Assembly: GCF_009674625.1 (NCBI RefSeq)
Contig: NZ_WKJQ01000002.1
Location: 149,763 to 213,762 of the forward strand
Direction of reading: 5' to 3'
DNA length: 64,000 bases
Source of the DNA: Haloferax marinum
Lineage (GTDB): Archaea > Halobacteriota > Halobacteria > Halobacteriales > Haloferacaceae
In this document: positions 1 through 9,270 of the stretch, piece after piece
Numbering within the stretch: the stretch's first letter is position 1
Layout: the number at the start of each line of letters is the position of its first letter
Translations under genes and position numbers: made by a program
The notes under the pieces: generated by a model
The model's input: only the letters and a program-made list of their open reading frames with translations
Databases searched by the model: none
What the model was told of the DNA's origin: nothing

Positions 1-154
1 GTGCACGGCCACCATTGAGCGCGCCTGCACACCCGAAACGCTCGGTGTCGTGGCGGTAACCGCGTGTATTATCAACTCTCGTTCGGACTGTCAACGCAGA
101 CGACTGTGTGCGATTCGATACTCGGACACGGAGACATCGACAGAGGACCACGAC

Positions 155-775
155 GTGACACGTGACACGGACGACTCGAGAGGCGACGATTCGACTCCTC
201 CAACGACGGATGGACTCGGGTGGCTTCCCGAGCGAATCGAACTCCCGAGTGAGGAGTGGGTCATCTATCCACCGGGAGAGCCACGTCCTGCAAACTTCGC
301 GCTTCGCTTCGAAAAAGAAGTCCCGTCTGTCCTCGTCGGAACCGAGTCTGGTGACCCGCCGAGTGTCCACGTCCTCCCCCACCCCGGTGGACTCTCTCTC
401 TCTGCCCGCTTTGGCGGTATCGTCGACGAGTCAGTCCGCGAGTTCGAATCACTGGCGTCACACGACCGGACGAAGCAGGTGGCTTCGTGGGTTCAGACGT
501 GGGTCCGCCGCATCGACGAACAAGCAGAACGAGCACGTATCTGTTCTGCGTGTGACCCCGTCCCCAACGCTGGTAGTCGGGTGGCAGACGCACTCTACGA
601 ACACTTCGGGAGCGCCGACGCTGTCGCCGCCACCATCGTCGAACGGGACACCACCGCACTTCGTGCTGTCCCCGGCGTGGCCCAGCAGATGGCAGACCAA
701 CTCGTCGTCCACTACGGGAGCGACACAGAGTGGGATTACTACCGGCAGCGACACCACCGGGATGCGACACCTTGA
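155..775 (+). CDS. Conserved haloarchaeal hypothetical protein with C-terminal helix-hairpin-helix
   Basis: No named function is recognised. The GTG at 155 is preferred over the upstream GTG at 50: the extra 35 residues are Cys/Arg-rich and unlike haloarchaeal protein, whereas from 155 the chain begins with the usual Asp-rich tail and a GAGG-type ribosome site lies just upstream. The product is about 206 residues, soluble and acidic. The last 60 residues (RVADALYEHFGS... TALRAVPGVAQQMADQL) look like a helix-hairpin-helix pair of the RuvA/ComEA type, which in known families contacts DNA non-specifically. The middle part contains VHVLPHPGGLSLSARFG, which I cannot assign. It is followed after 66 bp by a lipoprotein gene on the same strand. 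The DNA-contact idea is an inference from the HhH only. Confidence 0.7.
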   Translation: MTRDTDDSRGDDSTPPTTDGLGWLPERIELPSEEWVIYPPGEPRPANFALRFEKEVPSVLVGTESGDPPSVHVLPHPGGLSLSARFGGIVDESVREFESLASHDRTKQVASWVQTWVRRIDEQAERARICSACDPVPNAGSRVADALYEHFGSADAVAATIVERDTTALRAVPGVAQQMADQLVVHYGSDTEWDYYRQRHHRDATP

Positions 776-841
776 GCCCCGAGAGGTGAGTCAAACGACG
801 ATTTGACTCTTGAATAGGGTTATTCTCTCAGCGGCCAACGT

Positions 842-1519
842 ATGGCTATGTCACTGACACGTCGGAATCTCGTGCGTTCAACTGCCCTCCTCTCACTCGG
901 GTTCGTTGCTGGGTGCCTGGGTGATGGGGGTTCGAACGGCGGAGGGTCGGACACTGACGACACGCCAGACTTTCCGGACACCACCGATACTGGAACTGAC
1001 CCTGCCGGCGGAACCCGTCCGACTGGGACTGGTGGGCCGGGTATCTCGCTCACCGGGGTCGATGCGGTTCCCGACACCCCAATCGAACCGACGGTCGACG
1101 TCGTTCGAGACGTCGCCACCGACGACCACCCGCCACAACTTCAGATTACGTTGACGAACACGGGCGACGAGACGGTCGAAGTCGGTGAGGGACGAGCTAT
1201 CTTCTTCCAGTACGTCTCCGACGACTCGCGCGAACTCATCTTGTTGCCCGCCGGTGAGACGTATCCCGCCGAACCGGGGTGCTGGCGACTGGACGAACCG
1301 ATTGCGGTCACCGAAGAGTACCGAATCGAGTCGTTCGAACCAGGAGAGTCACGCTCGAAACTGGTCGACCTCTACGGGGCGGCCAAAGACGGCGGAGAAG
1401 ACAGTTGCCTCCCAGTCGGTGTGTTCCGATTCGGTACGACGTACACCGTCGGCGGCCTCTCTGGTGGAGACGAAGAACGGACAGACGCCCAGTGGGGCTT
1501 TTCGCTCTCACTCGAATAA
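842..1519 (+). CDS. Tat-exported lipoprotein of unknown function
   Basis: The N-terminus LTRRNLVRSTALLSLGFVAGC combines a twin-arginine motif, a hydrophobic stretch and a lipobox with Cys about residue 25, so the protein should be exported folded by Tat and lipid-anchored outside the cell. It is followed by a Gly/Asp/Thr-rich linker (residues 27-60), typical of haloarchaeal lipoproteins. The folded part (about 75-225) contains LQITLTNTGDETVEVGEGRAIFF, which resembles the immunoglobulin-like beta-sandwiches that haloarchaea place on secreted proteins, and ends with a short beta-strand-rich tail. No catalytic motif is visible. ATG codons at 842 and 848 are both possible starts. Confidence 0.85.
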   Translation: MAMSLTRRNLVRSTALLSLGFVAGCLGDGGSNGGGSDTDDTPDFPDTTDTGTDPAGGTRPTGTGGPGISLTGVDAVPDTPIEPTVDVVRDVATDDHPPQLQITLTNTGDETVEVGEGRAIFFQYVSDDSRELILLPAGETYPAEPGCWRLDEPIAVTEEYRIESFEPGESRSKLVDLYGAAKDGGEDSCLPVGVFRFGTTYTVGGLSGGDEERTDAQWGFSLSLE

Positions 1520-1673
1520 CGTCTCGACGAGTGCAACAGTGTCGACGCTGATTGCTGTTTTCGGACGGTGCCCTGAGTAACTACCTCCTGTTCGGGCGCC
1601 CCTCGTGGACGGACACTCCCCTGTCTCACCCGAGGGATAGCGTGATATCGATTTACTCCTTGTACTCAGTGTA

Positions 1674-2675
1674 ATGAACGCCTTCCGAACGGGAGTTGCC
1701 GTGCTTGCACTCTTGTTGCTCGCGGTCCCTGTGGCCGCACACGTCCCGAGCTTCCCCGTCGACAACACGACGCCAGAGCGGGCAGTAGCCGTCCCAGACC
1801 CGGTCAAGTCGTGGTCGTTCTACGACCGTCTCGGCGCGGGCGAGGTGAAGTACTACCGAGCGTCGTTGGACGCCGGCCAGCGGTTGGAAGTCGGAACGTT
1901 CACACCGCAGTCGGGCGCGTTCACACCATCTGTCGTCGTTATGAGTCCGTCTCTGAATGCCACCGACGACGTCCCTGCGGGGGTAACCGTCCCCGACGGA
2001 ATGGGTGCCGTTGTCGTCGAGGGAGAACGGCCCACGAGCGCGACGTACGAGCCCTTTGCACCGTCTGCCAACTATCAGACGGCCCGCGTCACCATGCCTG
2101 TGGAGGAAGAGACGACGTATCTGGTGGCAATCTACGAACCAACGGGCCAGTCAGGCCCTGCTGGCGTCACACTTGGCTACACTGAATCGTTCTCGCTCGT
2201 TGAGTACGTGTCAGTCCCGTTCGACCTCGTTCGGACACATCTCTGGGAGGGGCAGAATCTGTTCGTCGCAGTCGGTCCACTCTTCCTCGTCGTCCTCGGT
2301 GGACTCGGGTTCCTTCGTGCTCGGTGGGAGCGCGCGTGGACCAACGCTCCTGTTCGTGTCCTTCTCGCTGTCGCTGGACTCGTAATCGTCGGGAGCGGGG
2401 TGAATACGCTCGCTCAGATGGTGCTCGCGGTGTTGCGGACCGGTCCGACCTCCGCTGTACTCGTCACTGCGGCGTTCGTCGTCGTTCCACTCCTGTGTGG
2501 TGGGTGGGTCCTGTGGCTTGCACTCCGTGACGAACCCACCCTGACCATGGGTACTCGTGTTGGACTCCTCGTGTCCGGCACCCTCGCGCTTCTGACGTGG
2601 GCCGGTTTCATCGTCGGGACCGTGATTCTCGTTGCTGTCGCAGTGACCCCAGCACGGTTCGTTCGCGACCAGTGA
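1674..2675 (+). CDS. Membrane protein with signal peptide and extracytoplasmic domain
   Basis: The 333-residue product starts with a Sec-type signal (TGVAVLALLLLAVPVAAHV). An exported domain of about 150 residues follows; its wording (YYRASLDAGQRLEVGTF, VTMPVEEETTYLVAIYEP) resembles the beta-sandwich found at the N-terminus of many haloarchaeal exported proteins. From about residue 195 there are four hydrophobic segments (near 197-218, 225-255, 260-282, 292-320). The family is not recognised by name. A likely topology is an external sensing or binding domain anchored by a four-helix bundle, but no ligand is indicated. The stop codon lies inside a 29-bp tandem repeat (see 2642-2724). Confidence 0.8.
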   Translation: MNAFRTGVAVLALLLLAVPVAAHVPSFPVDNTTPERAVAVPDPVKSWSFYDRLGAGEVKYYRASLDAGQRLEVGTFTPQSGAFTPSVVVMSPSLNATDDVPAGVTVPDGMGAVVVEGERPTSATYEPFAPSANYQTARVTMPVEEETTYLVAIYEPTGQSGPAGVTLGYTESFSLVEYVSVPFDLVRTHLWEGQNLFVAVGPLFLVVLGGLGFLRARWERAWTNAPVRVLLAVAGLVIVGSGVNTLAQMVLAVLRTGPTSAVLVTAAFVVVPLLCGGWVLWLALRDEPTLTMGTRVGLLVSGTLALLTWAGFIVGTVILVAVAVTPARFVRDQ

Positions 2676-2724
2676 CTCCAACATGGTTCGTTCGCGACTA
2701 GTGACCCACGCAGTTCGCTCCGCG
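2642..2724. repeat. 29-bp tandem repeat over the stop codon of the preceding gene
   Basis: Two 29-bp units (2642-2670 and 2671-2699) share AGTGAC at their start and GGTTCGTTCGCGAC near their end. A third, degenerate unit follows to about 2724. The stop codon of the membrane-protein gene (2673-2675) lies inside unit 2, so the last codons are themselves part of the repeat. Confidence 0.85.
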
Positions 2725-2960
2725 TCAAGACTCGGGGTAAGCAGTCTCGGCGCGACCTCTCACCACGTGTTCGGACACTCACCACGTATCGGCCGCTTCC
2801 AATAGTCTGCTCGTGAGTCTCTGTTCGAGCGGACTCGAAAGTGGTTGGAGTCGGAACCGTACACTGGACGCGATGGTATTTCTTGCCTGATAGTCGCTGC
2901 CGAACACAACGTGTTATCTAGATGAACACTTATCCACGATGCGAGCGTCTAACTGTCGGT

Positions 2961-4037
2961 ATGAGAGCAGCGCTATACCACGATAGAAAAGATATCCGTG
3001 TCGAAGACGTCGACGAAGGGTCCGTCGGAGACGGACAAGTCCGAGTCGACGTCGATTCGTGTGGAATCTGTGGTTCAGACCTCCACGAGTACACTGCCGG
3101 CCCAATCTTCGTCCCTGTCGGCGACCCGCACCCACTGTCACGGGAGACAGCACCGATTCGAATGGGACACGAGTTCAGTGGCACTGTCTCTGAAGTCGGT
3201 GCATCGGTTACGGGCCTCGAGGTTGGCGACGCAGTCGCCATCAACCCAATTCTTAGTTGTGGTGAGTGTCGACAGTGCCGGGAAGGGAACTATCACATCT
3301 GTGACTCGATTGGGTTCCTCGGTCTCTCCGGCGGGAACGGTGGATTTGCAGAGAGTGTCGTCGTCGACGAACACCACGCCGTCCGACTCGGCGACGACGT
3401 TCCACTCGAGTACGGTGCGTTAGTCGAACCACTGGCCGTTGGATTACACGCCGTTCGTCGGTCGGGATTACAAGCCGGTGACTCCGTCGCAGTCTTCGGA
3501 AGCGGACCAATCGGCCTGTCAGTGATACAAGCCGCACGAGCGGCCGGTGCCGGAACGATATACGTCTCCGAACCGCGAAAGGCGCGCCGTGAGCGCGCAG
3601 CGGATTGCGGTGCCGACGAACTCATCGACCCGTCGAGTACGAACGCCGTCGAGTACATCACTGAAGCAACCGGTGGTGGTGCCGACGTGACGTTCGAAGT
3701 CGCAGGTGTCGAAGCTTCGTTCAACGACGCGATTCAGAGCACGAGACCGAGCGGGACGACGACGATCGTGAGTATCTGGGAAGGCGAGGTGAGTACTCAC
3801 CCGAACAACCTCGTACTCGGTGAGCGGACAGTTACGGGAACACTCGCCTATCTGGGCGGTCCGCGCTCTGCTGAGGAGTACGGAATGGTGATAGAGATGC
3901 TCGCCAACGGCCGAATCGACCCCGAGCCGTTTATCACCGGCCGAATCGGCCTCGAAGAACTCGTCGAAGATGGCTTCGAACAACTCCTCGACCCCGAGAG
4001 TGACCACGTGAAAATCCTCGTCAAACCGAACGAGTAA
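2961..4037 (+). CDS. Zinc-dependent medium-chain alcohol dehydrogenase, butanediol/sorbitol dehydrogenase type
   Basis: This is a 358-residue medium-chain dehydrogenase. From the Met at 2961 the GroES-like domain carries a catalytic-zinc Cys near residue 37 (GICGSDLHEY) and GHE near 69-71. The four structural-zinc cysteines lie near 100, 103, 106 and 114 (CGECRQCREGNYHIC). The NAD(P) Rossmann motif is VFGSGPIGL near 178-186. The length and the PVGDPHPL insert match the (R,R)-butanediol dehydrogenase group, which oxidises secondary alcohols or polyols; the true substrate cannot be told. An earlier ATG at 2922 would add 13 residues without family similarity and is rejected. The gene stands alone between spacers, and its last codons are part of a 26-bp tandem array. 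Confidence 0.9.
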   Translation: MRAALYHDRKDIRVEDVDEGSVGDGQVRVDVDSCGICGSDLHEYTAGPIFVPVGDPHPLSRETAPIRMGHEFSGTVSEVGASVTGLEVGDAVAINPILSCGECRQCREGNYHICDSIGFLGLSGGNGGFAESVVVDEHHAVRLGDDVPLEYGALVEPLAVGLHAVRRSGLQAGDSVAVFGSGPIGLSVIQAARAAGAGTIYVSEPRKARRERAADCGADELIDPSSTNAVEYITEATGGGADVTFEVAGVEASFNDAIQSTRPSGTTTIVSIWEGEVSTHPNNLVLGERTVTGTLAYLGGPRSAEEYGMVIEMLANGRIDPEPFITGRIGLEELVEDGFEQLLDPESDHVKILVKPNE

Positions 4038-4190
4038 CGCACGTCGTCGAACCGAACGAGTCACCCTCGTCGCCGAATCGCACGAGTCACCCTCGTCGCC
4101 GAATCGCACGAGTCACCCACGTCGTCGAATCGCACGAGTCTTCCACGTCGCCGAATCGTACGAGTCATCCACGTCGTCGAACACGAGTCG
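4024..4190. repeat. 26-bp tandem array starting in the last codons of the dehydrogenase gene
   Basis: Six 26-bp units start at 4024, 4050, 4076, 4102, 4128 and 4154, with a truncated seventh at 4180-4190. Each unit reads approximately AAYCGHACGAGTC, then A/C-rich bases, then CGTCGYCG. Unit 1 contains the terminal Lys-Pro-Asn-Glu-stop codons of the dehydrogenase. The array is too short and too uniform, and lacks spacers, so it is not a CRISPR. Confidence 0.92.
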
Positions 4191-4313
4191 CTCGGTTCAC
4201 TCTCGTCGGTTTTTGGGAGGAACAGCAACCTCACCAGGGCACAGTATCATATTACAGGACGAGCGTAGACTTTCTATGGCCGCGAACTGTCTCTCGCTTC
4301 GGGTGGGTCACGA

Positions 4314-6323
4314 ATGAGTCACCCCGTCCGACTCGGCGTCGACGTCGGCGGTACGTTCACCGACGTCGTACTGTCGACTTCCGACGGTGAACTCGTGACT
4401 GCCAAAGTCCCGACGACCGGCGACCAGAGCGTCGGCGTCGTCGATGGAATCGAGAAGGTCTGTGGAGACGCCGGCATCGACCCGAGCGACGTGGACACGT
4501 TCGAGCACGCGATGACTGTCTCGGTCAACGCCCTCCTCGAAGAAGACGGTGCGAAGACGGCACTCGTCACGACCGAGGGGTTCCGCGACGTTCTCGAAAT
4601 CGGCCGACAGGCGCGGCCCAACCTCTACGATATCACGGCCGAAAAGCCCACACCACTCGTCCCCAGACGCCGACGGTTCGAGGTGGCAGAACGGGTGACC
4701 ATCGATGGCATTCGCACCCCCGTAGACGAACGGGACGTCGCCACCCTCGCAGACGCGATTCGTGCGACGGGGGCAGAGAGCGTCGCTATCGGTCTCCTCC
4801 ACGCCTACCAGCACCCAGAGAACGAACAGGTCGTCGCCGCCGTCCTCCGCGACGAACTCGACGTTCCGGTCTCTGCGTCGCACGAGGTGTTGGCCGAGTT
4901 CCGCGAGTTCGAACGAACCTCGACGACCGTCGTCGATGCGTACGTGACGCCCGTCATCGACGCGTACCTCGAGCGACTCGAAACTCGCGCGGCAGAACTG
5001 GGCGTCCCCACACCCCGAATCATGCAGGCAAACGGCGGTATCGCTCCCGTGAGGTCGGTCCGAGACCACGCGGTGACGACGACGATGTCCGGCCCTGCCG
5101 CCGGTGTCGTCGGCGCGGCAGAGGTCGCTGGAACTGTCGATGTCGACGGCCTCGTGACGTTCGATATGGGCGGCACGTCGAGCGACGTGAGTCTCGTCCG
5201 CGACGGCGAGATCGCCCAGACGACCGACGCCGAAATCGACGGTCGCCCGGTCAAGACGCCGATGGTAGACGTGGAGACGGTCGGTGCCGGGGGCGGGTCG
5301 GTCGCGTGGGTAGACACCGGTTCTGCGCTTCGCGTCGGTCCGAAGTCCGCCGGTGCCGACCCAGGACCAGCGTGTTACGGTCGCGGTGGGACCGCCCCGA
5401 CTGTCACCGACGCGAACGTCGTCCTCGGATACATCGGCGCGAGTTCGGCACTCGGTGGCGAACTCTCGATAGACGAACGGGCGGCCGAAGATGCGCTGTC
5501 GTCACTCGCTGACGAGACCGGTTTGGACAGCGCCGTCGACGCCGCGCGTGGCGTCTACCGGGTCGCCAACGCCAACATGGCGCGTGCGATACGGTCGGTG
5601 ACGGTCGAACGCGGTCACGACCCACGGGGATTCGGCCTCGTCGCCTTCGGCGGTGCAGGGCCGATGCACGCCGCCGCACTCGCTGAGAGCCTCGGAATCG
5701 AAACCGTCGTCGTCCCTCGTGCCTGTGGCGTCCTTTCGGCGTACGGATTGCTCGCCGCCGACGAACGACACGACACTGTGCGGACGGTCCGAACTCCACT
5801 GGGCTCACTCGAGACGGCGGGCATCGAGCGTATCTACGGCGAACTCGCCTCCGACGTACTCGAAGACGTATTCGACACCGACGCAGCAGTCGTCAGACGT
5901 ACCGCCGACGTACGATACGTCGGCCAGAGCTTCGAACTCACCGTCTCCGTGCCGGAGACGTTCGACGCGGACGAGGTCGCCGGCCGCTTCCACGACGCCC
6001 ACGAACGAGTCTACGGGTATCGAATGTCCGACCCCGTCGAACTCGTCAACGTCAGAGCGTCGGCAGTCGTCGAACGCGACGCCCCACCCGTCGTCTACCG
6101 AGGTGGGGACACCGTCCGAAAAGCGACTCGAGAGGTCGTCTTCGGCGATGGTCTCTACGAGACACCGGTGTTCGACCGCGACACGCTCCCAGCGCGCGCC
6201 GACGTCTCTGGTCCGGCTATCCTCGAACAGGACGAGAGCACCGTCGTCGTCCCGCCCGAGTGGCGTGGAATCGTCGAGGCCGACGGAACCCTGGTCTTGA
6301 CGCAGAGGGGTGAGGGCGAATGA
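4314..6323 (+). CDS. hyuA: Hydantoinase/oxoprolinase subunit A
   Basis: This 669-residue protein belongs to the HyuA/5-oxoprolinase/acetone carboxylase alpha family, ATP-dependent hydrolases or carboxylases of cyclic amides and ketones. The N-terminal phosphate-binding motif GVDVGGTFTDVV (about 8-19) and the second actin-fold motif VTFDMGGTSSDVSLV (about 280) are clear, as are the conserved GAGGGSVAWVD and SAGADPGPACYG segments. The full length is normal for the family. It overlaps hyuB by 4 bp (ATGA), so the two are co-transcribed and would form the A/B complex. Because the adjacent hyuB reading frame is broken twice, the complex may be non-functional in this strain. The substrate (hydantoin, N-methylhydantoin, oxoproline or another) is not decidable from sequence. 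Confidence 0.93.
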   Translation: MSHPVRLGVDVGGTFTDVVLSTSDGELVTAKVPTTGDQSVGVVDGIEKVCGDAGIDPSDVDTFEHAMTVSVNALLEEDGAKTALVTTEGFRDVLEIGRQARPNLYDITAEKPTPLVPRRRRFEVAERVTIDGIRTPVDERDVATLADAIRATGAESVAIGLLHAYQHPENEQVVAAVLRDELDVPVSASHEVLAEFREFERTSTTVVDAYVTPVIDAYLERLETRAAELGVPTPRIMQANGGIAPVRSVRDHAVTTTMSGPAAGVVGAAEVAGTVDVDGLVTFDMGGTSSDVSLVRDGEIAQTTDAEIDGRPVKTPMVDVETVGAGGGSVAWVDTGSALRVGPKSAGADPGPACYGRGGTAPTVTDANVVLGYIGASSALGGELSIDERAAEDALSSLADETGLDSAVDAARGVYRVANANMARAIRSVTVERGHDPRGFGLVAFGGAGPMHAAALAESLGIETVVVPRACGVLSAYGLLAADERHDTVRTVRTPLGSLETAGIERIYGELASDVLEDVFDTDAAVVRRTADVRYVGQSFELTVSVPETFDADEVAGRFHDAHERVYGYRMSDPVELVNVRASAVVERDAPPVVYRGGDTVRKATREVVFGDGLYETPVFDRDTLPARADVSGPAILEQDESTVVVPPEWRGIVEADGTLVLTQRGEGE

Positions 6324-7973
6324 CCGACATCGACCCCGTCACACTCGAAATCATGCGCAACCAGTTCGAGAGCGTCGCCGAGGAGATGGGGCAGGTCCTC
6401 GTCACCTCGTCGTACTCTCCGAACATCAAGGAGCGCCGCGACTGTTCGACGGCGATGTTCGACGCCGAGGGCAGACTCGTCGCACAGGCCGAGCACATCC
6501 CAGTCCACCTCGGTGCGATGCCGGAGGCCGTCGAGACCGTGCTCGAATACGACCCTGTGCCCGGCGACGTGTTCGTCCTCAACGACCCGTTCGAAGGGGG
6601 ACACACCTTCCAGACGTGACGATGGTGTCGCCGCTCGCTATCGACGGCGAGATACTGGGATACGCTGTCTCGCGTGCTCACCACGCCGACGTCGGCGGGA
6701 TGACCCCCGGAAGCATGCCCGCTGGAGCGCGCGAAATCTACCAAGAGGGACTTCGACTTCCGCCGGTCCGACTCGTCGAGGCGGGCGAACTCGACGACGA
6801 CGTCCTGTCTATCATCTTGGCGAACGTTCGAAACCCCGGTGAGCGCCGTGCCGACATCCAGGCGCAGATAGCCGCGAACGAACGAGGTGGGGACCGTCTC
6901 TCGGACCTCGTGGGCGAACACGGTGTCGAACGCGTTGTCGCCGCCTTCGACGCTGTCCTCGATTACTCGCGAGAACGTGTGACCGCCGAACTCCGTGAAC
7001 TGCCAGACGGTGAGTACCACGCCCGCGACGTTCTCGAAGGCGACGGCGTCACCGACGACGATATCTCTATCCACGTTTCGGTCACCATCGAAGGCGACTC
7101 TCTCAGTGTCGATTTCGACGGCACAGCACCACAAGTCGCTGGCAACGTCAACGCACCGCTCGCAGTGGCCAAGAGCGCCGTCTACTTCGTCGTCCGGTGC
7201 GTCACCGACCCCGAAATCCCCCGAATGCGGGCTGTTACGACCCAATCGACGTGTTGGTCCCCGAGGGGTCGCTCCTCAACCCGTCACCTCCTGGCGCTGT
7301 CGTCGGTGGTAACGTCGAGACGAGTCAACGAGTGACCGACGTGGTCCTCACCGCGCTCGCAGACGCCGCGCCGGAACGCGTCCCTGCGCAGGGACAGGGA
7401 ACGATGAACAACCTCACGATAGGAAGCCGAACCGGTGGCGACGGCGGATTCACCTACTACGAGACCATCGGCGGTGGGTTCGGCGGGCGAGCGACCGGTG
7501 ACGGGATGGACGGCGTCCAGGTCGGGATGACGAACACGCTCAACACACCTATCGAAGCGCTCGAAGCCGAGTACCCGATGGTCGTAGAGGAGTACAGTCT
7601 TCGCGAGAACAGCGGAGGTCGTGGGCGATACCGCGGCGGACTAGGTCTCGTCCGTTCGGTCACTGTCGAGACGGACGCGACAGTCTCACTTCTGACCGAA
7701 CGCCGGCGTGTTGCTCCGAAGGGAGTCGCCGGCGGCGAAGACGGGGAAGTCGGGAAGAACGTCGTCCGGGCTCCCGACCTGTCCGACGATGGCGACGAAT
7801 CCGAGTCGGTCGGAGACGAAGACGCGTTCGTCGTCGGGTCGAAGGTCACCCGTGACGTGCCCGCCGGCACGACTGTAACCATCTACACGCCCGGCGGTGG
7901 TGGATACGGTGACCCAGTGAGACGTGCTCGGGAGGCCATCGAACGCGACAGAGCAGACGAAAAGATGGAGTGA
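6320..7973 (+). pseudogene. hyuB: Hydantoinase subunit B, interrupted by two single-base frameshifts
   Basis: HyuB similarity continues through three frames. Frame 1 (6320-6619) starts MTDIDPVTLEIMRNQFESVAEEMG and ends at NDPFEGG. The next frame continues THLPDVTMVSPLAIDGEILGY up to VTDPEIP near 7220. A third frame carries NAGCYDPIDVLVPEGSLLNP on to the C-terminal GGGGYGDP at 7900. Each break is exactly repaired by adding one base to a five-base homopolymer: G5 at 6596-6600 and C5 at 7218-7222. No other lesion is visible and the restored protein of about 551 residues has normal family length. It is therefore either a very recent pseudogene or a pair of homopolymer sequencing undercalls; the sequence alone cannot separate these. 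Confidence 0.9.
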
Positions 7974-8025
7974 ACGGTTTCAGTAAAGGGTGGTCAGATT
8001 TCCCCGCTGTTACGTATCGCAGTAT

Positions 8026-9270
8026 TCAGTTTACCATCGCCTGCTCGGACGCCGCTGTTCCGTCGGCGTCGAACACGGCGGCCAACTTCTCACGCATCGC
8101 CCGTCTGCGGAACGACCGACGTCGCTCCTCCGAGAGATAGTTCGACATGACGACGTCGGCGCTCTTCGACCCCTGGTCGGCCGCCACACCCTCCAACTGT
8201 GAGAGCATCTCTTCGACCGCTTCTTGATACGCTGTGTACCAGAAGCGTCGGCAGAGTTTTGCAGTCGGTGTCTCGCCGTCGACAGTGACGCTGGCGTCAC
8301 GCGCGAGGCGCTTGAACCGTCGATTGACAGTCTCGCGGGCGATGTGCCCCGTCGAGGAGCGAGACGATGGAAAGAGTGCACCGTTCCACTCGTCGTTCGA
8401 GAGCGACTCGATGCGCTCGGCGACGGCGTCGACGCCGTAGAGCAGCGCCACCGTCCCTGGTCCGTTCTTTCGCTCCTCGAACGAGATGTGCGGGTCGTCA
8501 CCCGTCAGTGTGAGTTGCGATGCGTCGAGCGACGCGAGTTCGTTCGGCCGGAGCCCCCACCCGGCGAGTCCGAGTACGAGCAGCCGGTCTTCGAGGTCTG
8601 TCGCGGCGGTGTACACCGCTCGGACTTGCACGGCGGTCATCGTACGGTTGTCTGGTTGTCCTTGCTCCCAACGGAACTGTTTGGCGGCGTTTTCGACGGG
8701 GTTGTACCGAGCACGCCGGAAGTCGACGAGGTAGTCGTAAAAGGCACGAACTGTCTGGAGATATTTGAGCTTCGTCCCGTCTGTCGCGAGTTCGTCGTCG
8801 AACTCGTCTAAGACTTCGAGACAGCGTGTAATCTCGTCGGGCTCGGTGTCTCGGTCGTCGAGGCTCGTGAGGAGGTCGGCGTCTCCGTGGAGGTCACGAT
8901 AAACGCGAGCGAACCGTGCAAGATGCGTTCGCCGGGTTGGGATGGTCGAGTCTGCAAGCCCACGACGGGATTCGAGCACGTCGAGGTACGACTCGAATGC
9001 CTCGATGGTCGTGTCGTCGTCGAGGTTCCAGTCGTACCCTTCGTCGGCCGTGTCGTGACCGAGGCCGACGACGTCGACGAAGAACTGACGCGGTGTGAGG
9101 TCGTGCTTTTCGCGTAACGCGTAGGCGATTCCCGACCAACCGTGGTCGGTCAACCACTCGTACGTCGGCACGTCGCGCGTTGGGTCCATCCCGTCGCGGT
9201 CCATCGCCGGTGCGATGGTGTCCCAGTAGAACGACTCGAGTTCGTCGAGCGACTTCCGCGACCAGTTCAC
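8026..9270 (-). CDS. Tyrosine recombinase/phage-integrase family protein, non-canonical active site
   Basis: This 414-residue protein has the layout of tyrosine recombinases: an N-terminal SAM-like core-binding domain (about 85-185) and a C-terminal catalytic domain. The first catalytic Arg is in GWGLRPNELASL (R241). The HxxR box appears as KLCR (K338, R341), followed by a Ser where the second His/Trp is expected, and the likely nucleophile is Y378 in MSNYLSEERRR. Two Arg and the Tyr are thus kept and both His positions are changed. The first 80 residues are an extra acidic domain. No phage or plasmid genes flank it and no att repeats were seen, so it may be a resident chromosomal recombinase rather than the marker of an active element. 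Confidence 0.8.
   Translation of the reverse strand: MNWSRKSLDELESFYWDTIAPAMDRDGMDPTRDVPTYEWLTDHGWSGIAYALREKHDLTPRQFFVDVVGLGHDTADEGYDWNLDDDTTIEAFESYLDVLESRRGLADSTIPTRRTHLARFARVYRDLHGDADLLTSLDDRDTEPDEITRCLEVLDEFDDELATDGTKLKYLQTVRAFYDYLVDFRRARYNPVENAAKQFRWEQGQPDNRTMTAVQVRAVYTAATDLEDRLLVLGLAGWGLRPNELASLDASQLTLTGDDPHISFEERKNGPGTVALLYGVDAVAERIESLSNDEWNGALFPSSRSSTGHIARETVNRRFKRLARDASVTVDGETPTAKLCRRFWYTAYQEAVEEMLSQLEGVAADQGSKSADVVMSNYLSEERRRSFRRRAMREKLAAVFDADGTAASEQAMVN

Noticed and set aside
1..15. Possible start of a minus-strand gene (CAT at 13-15)
   Set aside because: Only five codons are visible before the window edge, which is not enough to support a call.
4024..4190. Regular repeats resembling a CRISPR array
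   Set aside because: The units are directly adjacent with no unique spacers, and no cas genes are present.
6596..7222. Programmed frameshifting in hyuB
   Set aside because: No slippery heptamer or downstream pseudoknot is evident, and HyuB families elsewhere need no frameshift; undercalled homopolymers or mutation are simpler.
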